NCBI GenBank assembly: GCA_022763145.1
Contig: JALEGM010000093.1
Location: 1-34,123 of the forward strand
DNA length: 34,123 nucleotides
Reading direction: 5' to 3'
Source: Aquisalinus sp.
Lineage (GTDB): Bacteria > Pseudomonadota > Alphaproteobacteria > Caulobacterales > Parvularculaceae
Under the pieces are notes generated by a model. That model was not told the origin of the DNA. It did no database searches and saw only the letters and a list, made by a program, of their open reading frames with translations. Positions 10,286-18,768 of this stretch are shown one piece after another. How positions within the stretch are numbered: the stretch's first letter is position 1; each line of letters starts with the position of its first letter. Made by a program: the position numbers and the translations under genes.

Positions 10286-10678
10286 ATGGCAAAAGCTGAA
10301 ACAAAACAGACACCAAAAGTTGTTGAAATGGCTCGTAACGGCTGGTTGGCTTACATCGGCATGTACGGCGCTGCATTTGAGCGTCTTCAGCCACGTATCG
10401 AAAAACTGAACCTCAACACCGGTGATGTTTGGAACGAGCTGATCGCTAAAGGCGAAGCAATGGAAGAAGCTGCTCAGGAGCGTTTCCAGGAAGTACGCGA
10501 GCGTGCTGAAGATCGTTATGGTGACCAGATCGAACGCGTCCGTGAAATGATGCCAAAAGCTGGCAAAGACAGCAACGAAGTTGAAACACTGCATGAAGAG
10601 ATCGCCGAGCTGAACAAGCAAATCACATCTCTGAAGCGCAAAGTCACTTCTCTGGATAAAGCTGTAAAAGCTGCTTAA
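10286..10678 (+). CDS. PhaI/PhaF-like phasin (polyhydroxyalkanoate granule-associated protein)
   Basis: NGWLAYIGMYGAAFERLQPRIEKLNLNTGDVWNELIAKGEAMEE plus long coiled coil; matches the (W)LAxxGxYG...ELxxxGE signature of PhaI/PhaF phasins. Confidence 0.75.
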   Translation: MAKAETKQTPKVVEMARNGWLAYIGMYGAAFERLQPRIEKLNLNTGDVWNELIAKGEAMEEAAQERFQEVRERAEDRYGDQIERVREMMPKAGKDSNEVETLHEEIAELNKQITSLKRKVTSLDKAVKAA

Positions 10679-10695
10679 CCGGAAACAACTTGCTT

Positions 10696-10722
10696 AGGGG
10701 CACTCAATCGGGTGCCCCTTTT
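10696..10722 (+). terminator. Rho-independent terminator between the two phasin genes
   Basis: AGGGGCAC (10696-10703)...GTGCCCCT (10712-10719) followed by TTTTC. Confidence 0.8.
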
Positions 10723-10754
10723 CATTTCAGCTGCAAAATAAAAGGGGAAAAGGC

Positions 10755-11192
10755 ATGACAAAAAAAGAGACAGCTTCCGCAAATGACGTTGCCAGACGTA
10801 TCTGGCTGGCAGGCGTGGGTGCTTATGGCAAAGCCTTTTCCGACGCTCAGGAATCTCTTGAGAAAATTGGCGAGGACACCAGTCGCCGCTTTGATGAGCT
10901 TGTCGCACGCGGCGAGGAAATCGAGGATAATCTGGAAGAAAAGAGACAAGATCTGATGGAGCGGATGCCGAAGCAGCCGTTTGCGCTTGATGATCGCATT
11001 CAGGAAATGCGCCAGCGTCTTGGTCTCGCGATTCCGGTCAGTGGTGGGCATGAAGCTACAGCTTCTGATCTGGAAGAGAGACTCGAACGCCTTGAAGACA
11101 AGGTTGATCTTCTGCTTGAACAAGTTCAGGTTCTTACTAAGTCGCCAGCAAAGAAAAAGACGGCGACCAGAAAACGGGCAACAAAAAAATAA
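10755..11192 (+). CDS. PhaF-like phasin with a short Lys/Arg-rich C-terminal tail
   Basis: RRIWLAGVGAYGKAFSDAQESLEKIGEDTSRRFDELVARGEEIE...; C-terminus SPAKKKTATRKRATKK is histone H1-like, as in PhaF. Confidence 0.75.
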   Translation: MTKKETASANDVARRIWLAGVGAYGKAFSDAQESLEKIGEDTSRRFDELVARGEEIEDNLEEKRQDLMERMPKQPFALDDRIQEMRQRLGLAIPVSGGHEATASDLEERLERLEDKVDLLLEQVQVLTKSPAKKKTATRKRATKK

Positions 11193-11220
11193 GCTGCGCC
11201 CGATTGTCGGGCAAAGCTGA

Positions 11221-11886
11221 ATGGCCTCTAAATCATCAAAATCACCTTCGAGACCAAAGACTCGTGATCGCATTCTGCAGACCGCACTGGCTCTCTTTAA
11301 TGAAGAAGGAGAGGCAGAGGTATCAACAGTTGAGATCGCCGCTGTGCTCGATATCTCCCCCGGCAATCTCTACTATCACTTTAAAGGCAAAGACGCGATT
11401 ATTGAGGGCCTCTTTGATGAATTCGAGGAGGAAATCCGTCAGGTGCTGACAGCGCCAATCGCCAAACCTCTGGCGCTGGAGGATAACTGGATTTACCTCT
11501 ACATCATTTTTGAAGAGATTCACGACTTCCGCTTTTTCTACAATGCCCTGCCCACCTTGCTGGACAGGTGCCCGTCTCTTCAGCCACGGTTCCGTCGATT
11601 GATCACCCTCAAGCAGGACGTGGCGACGGCAATTCTGCTTTCCCTGAAAAAAGCCGGTGTCCTGTCCATCAGTCAGACCGGCATAAACCTGTTAGCAGAA
11701 CGCATTGCTCTGCAAATCACTTACTGGATACAGTATTGCTCCCTGAAAGACCCTCACCGCAAGGAAGCCGCGTTGATCCATGAAGGTGTATTCTCGATCC
11801 TCTCCCAGCTAACGCCCTGGCTGGGTGAAGACGGCATTGCCTATGCGGCTCTGCTGGAAGAGTTTTATGAAAGCAGAAGTGCCTGA
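11221..11886 (+). CDS. TetR-family regulator, PhaD-like
   Basis: KTRDRILQTALALFNEEGEAEVSTVEIAAVLDISPGNLYYHFKGKDAIIEGLFDEFEEEI: TetR HTH, closely resembling the N-terminus of Pseudomonas PhaD as I recall it; adjacent to PhaI/PhaF-like genes. Confidence 0.85.
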   Translation: MASKSSKSPSRPKTRDRILQTALALFNEEGEAEVSTVEIAAVLDISPGNLYYHFKGKDAIIEGLFDEFEEEIRQVLTAPIAKPLALEDNWIYLYIIFEEIHDFRFFYNALPTLLDRCPSLQPRFRRLITLKQDVATAILLSLKKAGVLSISQTGINLLAERIALQITYWIQYCSLKDPHRKEAALIHEGVFSILSQLTPWLGEDGIAYAALLEEFYESRSA

Positions 11887-11927
11887 TGAAAGCGAGAGAG
11901 TAACTTTGCCGATTGAGTAGATCGGGC

Positions 11928-11959
11928 TTGACATTTCACCAAATGTTCTATATATGTTC
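11928..11959 (+). promoter_or_regulatory. Sigma70-like promoter overlapping a GTTC-N7-GTTC (alphaproteobacterial LexA box-like) motif
   Basis: TTGACA (11928-11933), 17-bp spacer, TATATG (11951-11956); GTTC (11945-11948)-TATATAT-GTTC (11956-11959) spans the -10. Confidence 0.6.
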
Positions 11960-12433
11960 TTTTGCCGTTACTGAGTTTTCTAGTGACGAACAAGCCGGGT
12001 TCCGGTCTCTGTTTTTGACTTTCCGTTCACTGATCGCGGATAGCTAAAAGCAGATGCAGGAGGTCCGGGGCTCTTTGACATTTCGCTTTCCGGCTTTTGA
12101 CCGATCACCAAGACGCAGAACAACTGGTTCTCCAACGGGTCTCATTGGCAACAAGCTGCACCATTATCACTCGGAGCGCGTTCGTTCTGAAAGACCCTTC
12201 CACGTACAAATGACTGGTCTTTTCAGGTCCAACTTGTGAACCGCCAAAACCTTTTGGTCGGCCAAGAGGCCGTGAACAAAAATCAGAAACGTAGCAGATC
12301 ATGCTACAGGATGCACAGTTCGACGTTGTCATGCGTCCGACTGTTTTTCCAACTGCGCCCCAAATAGGTGTTTTGCCAACAGTTGAAAAAGCGGCTAACC
12401 TCCGGTTTTGCGTTTAAGGTGAGGACGGAACAG

Positions 12434-14236
12434 ATGGCAAAAACGGCGGCGACTGCGGGCGGACAACGCGGTATCCTCGGATTGATCGAAAGAGCGGGTA
12501 ATAAACTGCCCGACCCTGTCTTTATCTTCTTCTATCTTATCGCCCTTCTGATGGTCGTATCTATTGTCACGTCATTTCTTGGTCTTTCAGCCAAACTCAA
12601 TGACGATGTCCTTGCTGGTATGGGGCAATCCAGCCTCGACCGCTTTGGCATCAAGGACGACGGTATCATCTATGCCATCAGTCTGTTATCTGCTGAAAAC
12701 ATTCAGCGCCTCTGGGTCGAAATGCCCAAGACATTCACTCACTTCCATCCCCTTGGTTACGTGCTTGTAGTTATGCTTGGTGCAGGCGTTGCCGAACGCT
12801 CCGGGCTATTTGCAACAGCCATGCGCTCTGCCGTCAGCGGCGCTCCGAAGTTCCTGCTGACACCGGTCGTCGCGATTGTTGCCATGATTGGCAACCACGC
12901 CGCTGATGCAGCTTACGTTGTGCTGATACCGCTGGCAGGTGTCTTGTTCGCATCTGCCGGGCGTCACCCTCTTGCCGGTATCGCCGCAGCCTTCGCAGGT
13001 GTGTCGGGCGGTTTCTCGGCGAATGTTGCGCCTGGTCAGCTTGATGCCCTGCTCTTTGGCATCACGCAGCAGGCTGGTGAAGTGCTTGTGCCGAGTTATG
13101 TCGCCAACATTGCTGGCAACTGGTATTTCATTGCCGCCATGACCGTTGTCTTCACACCAATTATTTGGTTCGTGACAGACGTGATTATTGAGCCGCGCTT
13201 CGGCAAATATGTGCCGGAAGGCGACGCCATCAATTCTGTTTCAGACGGCAATGAGCCAATCACCCCTGAACAAAAAAAGGGCCTCAGAAATGCAGGTGGC
13301 GCGACCCTTTTGGTAGTCTTCGCCTGGCTCATTATGACTTTGTGGCCTTGGGGCACGCCCCTTATTGCTGAAGAAGGCTCTGCAGATACCGGAGAACTTC
13401 GAGACCGTATGGTTGCGTTTGCTTTTGCGGCAACAATATTTGCCATTGTGTTTGCGGGTTGGTTTACGCGAAAATTTTTAATTGGCAGTATCGCCGCTAT
13501 CATTATCGGCGTTATTGGAACCCCATTACTGCCTAGCCTTGCTGGGATATCCGGCCCCAGTGAAGACCTCGTCCTGCAACTTAGCCCCTTCTTCCAGTCT
13601 CTTGTTGCGGCGTTCTTTATCCTGTTCCTGGCCGCAGGCTGGGCATATGGATCAGCTGCTGGAACTATCAAGGACAAGCAGGATGTCGTCGATATGATGA
13701 CCGATGCCATGAAGGATCTTGGCTATTATCTGGTTCTGGCCTTTGCTGCCGCCCACTTCGTGGCCATGTTCAACTGGTCAAACCTCGGCCTGATCTCCGC
13801 CGTCCATGGTGCTGATGCCATCGAAAACTCCGGCTTGCCCCTCTGGGCTCTGCTAGGCGTAATTGTCGTCTTCTCCGGCCTGATCAACCTGTTTGTCGGA
13901 TCAGCTTCAGCCAAATGGGCCCTGCTCGCTCCTGTACTCGTTCCGATGCTGATGCTGCTCGGCGTTTCTCCGGAAGGGGCAACTGCAGCCTATCGCGTCG
14001 GCGACAGTGCGACTAACATCATCACGCCGCTGATGGTTTACTTCCCGCTCATCCTGATTTTCTGTCAGCGCTGGGTAAAAGAGTTTGGCATTGGCTCTCT
14101 CACCGCCATGATGATCCCATACTCGATTTGGATCATGATTATAGGTGTGGTCCTGATGATGGCTTGGGTCTATCTCGGCTGGCCCCTCGGGCCAGGTGCC
14201 AGCATCTCGTACACCCTACCCGGCGCCAGTGGATAG
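12434..14236 (+). CDS. AbgT-family transporter (p-aminobenzoyl-glutamate/antifolate transporter family)
   Basis: MAKTAATAGGQRGILGLIERAGNKLPDPVFIFFYLIALLMVVS...GNHAADAAYVVLIPLAG...GVSGGFSANVAPGQLDALLFGITQQ...; RBS GAGGACGG upstream of ATG 12434. Confidence 0.92.
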   Translation: MAKTAATAGGQRGILGLIERAGNKLPDPVFIFFYLIALLMVVSIVTSFLGLSAKLNDDVLAGMGQSSLDRFGIKDDGIIYAISLLSAENIQRLWVEMPKTFTHFHPLGYVLVVMLGAGVAERSGLFATAMRSAVSGAPKFLLTPVVAIVAMIGNHAADAAYVVLIPLAGVLFASAGRHPLAGIAAAFAGVSGGFSANVAPGQLDALLFGITQQAGEVLVPSYVANIAGNWYFIAAMTVVFTPIIWFVTDVIIEPRFGKYVPEGDAINSVSDGNEPITPEQKKGLRNAGGATLLVVFAWLIMTLWPWGTPLIAEEGSADTGELRDRMVAFAFAATIFAIVFAGWFTRKFLIGSIAAIIIGVIGTPLLPSLAGISGPSEDLVLQLSPFFQSLVAAFFILFLAAGWAYGSAAGTIKDKQDVVDMMTDAMKDLGYYLVLAFAAAHFVAMFNWSNLGLISAVHGADAIENSGLPLWALLGVIVVFSGLINLFVGSASAKWALLAPVLVPMLMLLGVSPEGATAAYRVGDSATNIITPLMVYFPLILIFCQRWVKEFGIGSLTAMMIPYSIWIMIIGVVLMMAWVYLGWPLGPGASISYTLPGASG

Positions 14237-14798
14237 TGCATCAATAGTCACCCATGTTTCCATTCCACGCCGTGAGGTAACTAAGTGGGTAGTGCTCCTA
14301 CTATATTTTAGTACGCTTTACTTCTTGGTCAAAGTTTTCTCGATTGATCCTTCTGCTGAATTTGAAGACTTCACAAGAGGATTTGGCCTTTTGGCTACAC
14401 TACCCAATTGGAGTGTTAGAATTTTGTGTACTTTACTGGCTTTTTGGATGGGGAGTTTAGCGACTGTTATGATGCTTAATCTTGGCCATGATAAGAAAAT
14501 TTTTATTGCTGACGAGAATGGCTTGAAAAGGGAGTCTGTATCTCCTTCCAGATTTCTGGATACTCCCTCGGCAAACATACATTGGCATGAGTTACAAAAG
14601 ATTGAGTATAATCAACGAACTAGGAATATAGTTTTTTCAGGGCGCGAGAAGTTCGATACAGTATTTGTTCCTAAAGAGGACTTCATCAGAAATTATATAG
14701 AAATAGCTGAATTATTTAAAAACTACTGTCCTTGTATGTTAAATGAATTGAAATCCATTCAAGAGCTGGCGGGACAAAAACACAATCACCAAGATTAA
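14196..14798 (+). CDS. Hypothetical protein, two predicted TM segments plus a soluble domain
   Basis: WVVLLLYFSTLYFLVKVF and ILCTLLAFWMGSLATVMMLNL hydrophobic stretches, then IFIADENGLKRES...IHWHELQKIEYNQRTRNIVF (PH-like feel). AT-richer than neighbours; start uncertain because the ORF overlaps the abgT end. Confidence 0.55.
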   Translation: MPASRTPYPAPVDSASIVTHVSIPRREVTKWVVLLLYFSTLYFLVKVFSIDPSAEFEDFTRGFGLLATLPNWSVRILCTLLAFWMGSLATVMMLNLGHDKKIFIADENGLKRESVSPSRFLDTPSANIHWHELQKIEYNQRTRNIVFSGREKFDTVFVPKEDFIRNYIEIAELFKNYCPCMLNELKSIQELAGQKHNHQD

Positions 14799-14848
14799 GT
14801 GAATATCTTATATTTGATACTTCAAACACAACTTGAAGTTCTGAGTTT

Positions 14849-15586
14849 TCAATTTCGTACAGAAAATGGCGTAAAGTCTGTTTTTCTATCATAAACATCG
14901 ACACCTTCAGCACGTTTGAGGGTGTTGACGACACGATAGGTAACAGGTGTCAGGATCGCCTCCCAAAGGACCTTCAGTAGGTAGTTGGTAATTAGCACCG
15001 TGATAACTGCTTGTGTCGTCCAGATCCCCAGAAAAGCAATAGGATAAAATAGCAGAGAGTCCACCCCCTGCCCCACCACAGTTGATCCGATGGTGCGTGT
15101 CCAAAGATGTTTTCCTTCTGTCCAGATTTTCATGCGCGCCATGACAAAGGCATTCGCTAATTCACCGGCCCAGAAAGCGACAATAGAAGCAAAAACAATA
15201 CGCGGTGTCAGGCCAAAAACCTCCTCATAAGCAGGCTGGCCATTCCAGACATCAGCTGGCGGTAAAGCCACCACGACCCAACTCATGACAGCCATGAAGA
15301 TAACAGCACCAAAGCCGGCCCATATAACACGCCGGGCACGAGCATAGCCATAGACTTCGGTCAGTATGTCACCCAGCACATAAGACAATGGGAAAAACAG
15401 GATACCGGCACCAAATATCTGTGTGCCGATTACCGGTAAATCAATTTGTGAAAGTTTTGCCGCCCCTATCAAGTTAGAGCAAATCAGGATTGCCACGAAC
15501 GCTGACATCGCAAAGTCATAATACTTGAAACGATGCGTATTCAGGTCATCCGCCGACTTGGTTGTTATGTTTGTATCGTCTACCAT
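14849..15586 (-). CDS. yhhQ: Queuosine precursor transporter family (YhhQ/VUT, DUF165)
   Basis: ICSNLIGAAKL...FPLSYVLGDILTEVYGYARARRVIWAGF...GELANAFVMARMKIWTEGKHLWTRTIGSTVVGQGVDSLLFYPIAF. Confidence 0.88.
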   Translation of the reverse strand: MVDDTNITTKSADDLNTHRFKYYDFAMSAFVAILICSNLIGAAKLSQIDLPVIGTQIFGAGILFFPLSYVLGDILTEVYGYARARRVIWAGFGAVIFMAVMSWVVVALPPADVWNGQPAYEEVFGLTPRIVFASIVAFWAGELANAFVMARMKIWTEGKHLWTRTIGSTVVGQGVDSLLFYPIAFLGIWTTQAVITVLITNYLLKVLWEAILTPVTYRVVNTLKRAEGVDVYDRKTDFTPFSVRN

Positions 15587-15616
15587 GATTAGCTTTAGCC
15601 TAGATGATATCGCAGT

Positions 15617-16639
15617 TTATGAAAACCGGTATACTAACTTGTGCTGGTATGGTCGCCTAGGAGCAACAAGTGATGTCATGAATTCGGGTCGATTCAGGGA
15701 ATTGGGAAATTGCTGTGCTTCAAGGCAAAGACCTGAATATTCGCCATATCCGGAAGACTTTGAGGTGAGATACCCTCCGGTATAGAGCATTACACATGGT
15801 TGCGTTGTTAAGACTTGTAAACTTCTACCTGATTCAGGATCGGATAATTCTGCTGCGAGTTTCAGATCATCAGTAGTACTTCGGAGCACATAGTTTTGAT
15901 CATATCCATTTCTAAGCTGCACGGGATATTGTTTTATCTGCTGACCAATCGTCACTGATTCAGTAAGGTCGAAAACGGAACCAGCTATATGTTGTACCTC
16001 ACCTGTCGGTAAGACATCTTCTCCTTGTATCGTTATCTGATCTGCAGGCACGCAGATGGTGTGGTCAAGGATATCATTTTTCATACCTGCAGAAAGATTG
16101 AAGTAGTCATGTCGTGTAAGATCCAAGGGTGTTTCTTGATCTGACGTTGCCATATACTGAAAAACTAACTCATTTGGTTTTGGTACTGACACCTGCATAG
16201 ATATATCTACTGTACCAGGATAGCCAGCCTCCCCTGCAGGACTGTGATAGCTGAGCGTCAAGACATTTCCATCAGATCGAATACTTCCCTGCCAAAGAGC
16301 ATGGCTGACTCCCCCATCACCACCATGCAAATGATGTTTTCCATGATTGGCCGATAGCTTGTACGTTTGCCCGGATAATTCAAAACAACTATTCGATATT
16401 CGGTTTGCGACACGCCCAATAAGCCGCCCTATGTAAAACTGATCTGACAGATAAGATGAGAGCTCGTTATAGCCCAAAACGATGTTACCGAGGTGCCCCT
16501 CACCATCTGCAGTATAGAGCTTGGTTATGATACAGCCGTATTCTATAATCGAAACTTCAATGTCTTTGGTCTTTAGGGTGAACTCTTTTACCGGTCGATC
16601 ACCTGGCAGGACTCCAAATGTTCTCTCACTTATCTGCAT
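15617..16639 (-). CDS. galM: Aldose 1-epimerase (galactose mutarotase)
   Basis: GCIITKLYTADGEGHLGNIVLGY...FYIGRLIGRVANRIS...NHGKHHLHGGDGGVSHALW...DLTRHDYFNLS. Confidence 0.9.
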   Translation of the reverse strand: MQISERTFGVLPGDRPVKEFTLKTKDIEVSIIEYGCIITKLYTADGEGHLGNIVLGYNELSSYLSDQFYIGRLIGRVANRISNSCFELSGQTYKLSANHGKHHLHGGDGGVSHALWQGSIRSDGNVLTLSYHSPAGEAGYPGTVDISMQVSVPKPNELVFQYMATSDQETPLDLTRHDYFNLSAGMKNDILDHTICVPADQITIQGEDVLPTGEVQHIAGSVFDLTESVTIGQQIKQYPVQLRNGYDQNYVLRSTTDDLKLAAELSDPESGRSLQVLTTQPCVMLYTGGYLTSKSSGYGEYSGLCLEAQQFPNSLNRPEFMTSLVAPRRPYQHKLVYRFS

Positions 16640-17491
16640 CTATGAAGCACCTAGTTGCATCAATATAAGGCAGATTGCCAAGACTGCGGCAAGGATGATG
16701 CGCCTTTGTCCGAATGGCTCTTTTAAGACGACTGTTGCTAAAATTGCACCGAATACGACACTTGTTTCACGCAAAGAAACCATCAACCCGACTGGCGCAA
16801 GTGATAATGCGTAAAGCGCGAGCGCGTAACTGGAAAAGCCGATCAGAGAGGCAAATAAGGCGTTACGCAAGATCTTCGGAGCTTCAGAGAAGAACACCTT
16901 CCGCCTTAACCAGAAACAAGTGAGTGCGATAGGTAAACTGACGGAAACAAAGAACCAGGCGATATAGATAAGCGGGTTGCCCATAGCTCTGGCGCCAGCT
17001 GCATCATTCACTGAGTAACAGGCAATCATGACCGCAGTCAGCAGAGCATAAGTGATAGCTGTCCTGTTCAGCACACCGCCTTTTGATGGCCAGGCAAAAG
17101 CGATCAGCGTCAAGCAGGCAGCAACGAGCCCGACCACAGCAAGAACCGGCAATTGCTCGCCCAAAAAGACTAATGCGACAACTGCAGCAAGGATCGGTGC
17201 GAGTCCGCGCATTATGGGGTATACCAGCCCAAGGTCCCCTTTTTGCAAGGCATTCAACATGAAATATGTGTAGCCAGCATGAATAATAAGAGAAATCCCC
17301 AGGTGCATCCAGACTTGTGCTGTGGGGAAAGGCAGGAAAAACAAAAAAGGGATTGAACAAGTGGCTGAAATGGTCAGGAACACTGCACGGAACAGGACAA
17401 TGTCACTGGCACCTTTGTTGTAAACATTCATGACCGCGTGACCAATAGCCGAGGCAATCATACAAAGGGCAGAGATGGTTTCTATACTCAA
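16640..17491 (-). CDS. EamA/DMT-superfamily transporter
   Basis: Ten hydrophobic segments; GLVYPIMRGLAPILAAVVALVFLGEQLPVLAVVGLVAACLTLIAF and ATVVLKEPFGQRRIILAAVLAICLILMQLG; abuts galM directly. Confidence 0.85.
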   Translation of the reverse strand: MSIETISALCMIASAIGHAVMNVYNKGASDIVLFRAVFLTISATCSIPFLFFLPFPTAQVWMHLGISLIIHAGYTYFMLNALQKGDLGLVYPIMRGLAPILAAVVALVFLGEQLPVLAVVGLVAACLTLIAFAWPSKGGVLNRTAITYALLTAVMIACYSVNDAAGARAMGNPLIYIAWFFVSVSLPIALTCFWLRRKVFFSEAPKILRNALFASLIGFSSYALALYALSLAPVGLMVSLRETSVVFGAILATVVLKEPFGQRRIILAAVLAICLILMQLGAS

Positions 17492-17745
17492 GCTATGTTC
17501 TCTTATGCGTATAATGCACTCTGTCTTAGCACATAAAATGCCATGTTTGATACAGCTATGCTGCGATAAGGCTATAATTACTGAGCTAGTCTATTTGTAG
17601 CTGCTAATAACTATATTTATATACGAATAACTCACAGGAGTTTTTTTAATAAGAAAATTTTTTGCTAAAGCATTATATAAACTTTTCTATTATTTTTCCA
17701 AGGGCAAGCGTCGATAGGCTTAACTTACAACAGGGATGAGACGAG

Positions 17746-18165
17746 ATGGCAGCAGTCAATTATAATCCAATTACGCAGGAGAATATTGAAGAAGCCTATG
17801 AGGGTATCTTTGCCCCCTGGGTCAAAGATCTGGGGCTGTATGATTTCAGGGTGGAACACGGTTTCACATCAGCGCGGTTGCCAATCTCTGACCGGCTGAA
17901 ATTTTCAAGCGGTGCTGTATGCGGCCAGGCTCTGATGGCCGTAATTGATACGGTGACGGCGATTGCCATGGGTACGACTGAGCGCACACCGAAGGGTACA
18001 GCTTATCAACATACGCACTTTCTGCGACCGGCGATTGATGAGGATTTTCTGGTTGAAGCGAAAATTATGCGCTTTGGCAAGACTACGGCCTATGCGGATG
18101 CGAAAATCACCGGCGTTACATCCGGCAAGATAATCGCCCATGCGGTTCTGGAGTTCGCGTTTTAG
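17746..18165 (+). CDS. PaaI-family (hotdog-fold) thioesterase
   Basis: LPISDRLKFSSGAVCGQALMAVIDTVTAIAM...KGTAYQHTHFLRPAIDEDFLVEAKIMRFGKTTAYADAKI. Confidence 0.8.
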   Translation: MAAVNYNPITQENIEEAYEGIFAPWVKDLGLYDFRVEHGFTSARLPISDRLKFSSGAVCGQALMAVIDTVTAIAMGTTERTPKGTAYQHTHFLRPAIDEDFLVEAKIMRFGKTTAYADAKITGVTSGKIIAHAVLEFAF

Positions 18166-18203
18166 GCTTAATATCTGGTTTGGAAAAGAGGTGCAGCTTG
18201 AAA

Positions 18204-18584
18204 ATGTATATTAAGAGTATTGCCGTTGAGGACCAGCAGAAGGCGCTTGAGCTCTACACGGAGAAACTGGGCTTTGTGGTCAAGCATGATATTCCTATGG
18301 GAGAATTCCGCTGGATCACACTTGTCTCGGCTGAGGAACCTGAGGGCGTGAAACTGGCGCTGGAGCCGAACCAGCACCCGGCGATGCGCACCTTTAAGGA
18401 AGCGCTGGCAGCCGATGGAATCCCCTTCACAGCCTTCAGCGTTGACGACATTGAAGCGGAAGTTGCGCGACTGAAGGTTGCTGGCGTCGAGGTTAAGCAA
18501 GGCCCCATGAAAGTCGGTGACGCGACAATGGCGGTTATTGATGATACGTGCGGGAATCTGATTCAGTTAATTGAACTGGGTTGA
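18204..18584 (+). CDS. VOC-family (glyoxalase/bleomycin resistance-like) protein
   Basis: MYIKSIAVEDQQKALELYTEKLGFVVKHDIPMGEFRWITLVS...GNLIQLIEL; start may be the TTG at 18198 or this ATG. Confidence 0.85.
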   Translation: MYIKSIAVEDQQKALELYTEKLGFVVKHDIPMGEFRWITLVSAEEPEGVKLALEPNQHPAMRTFKEALAADGIPFTAFSVDDIEAEVARLKVAGVEVKQGPMKVGDATMAVIDDTCGNLIQLIELG

Positions 18585-18713
18585 TGGACAGGCCATGACA
18601 CATTGCTGTGTGAATTATACAATAAGGTAACAATATTAGTTCATTTTTATGAATTATGAAATTAAAATATGCGGGTTAAATATATTAAATCATTCCAAGA
18701 AAAATATCTCAAC

Positions 18714-18742
18714 TTGATTTAAAGTATATTTTATATTATAAA
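18714..18742 (+). promoter_or_regulatory. Predicted sigma70-like promoter of the AT-rich lipoprotein cassette
   Basis: TTGATT (18714-18719)-17 bp-TATAAA (18737-18742), about 27 nt before a likely start at 18769; AGAGGAG at 18753-18759. Confidence 0.5.
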
Positions 18743-18768
18743 TATCCTATCAAGAGGAGCATAACGCT

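Noticed and set aside
12054-12332. ORFs 12054-12239 (+) and 12105-12332 (-) in the abgT leader
   Set aside because: No convincing RBS or domain; region has promoter, boxA-like element and hairpins, so a non-coding leader is the better reading.
13096-13710. 204-aa minus-strand ORF opposite abgT, and similar antisense ORFs (3617-4234, 8777-9235)
   Set aside because: Antisense of strong coding genes with low-complexity, Ser/Arg-rich translations.
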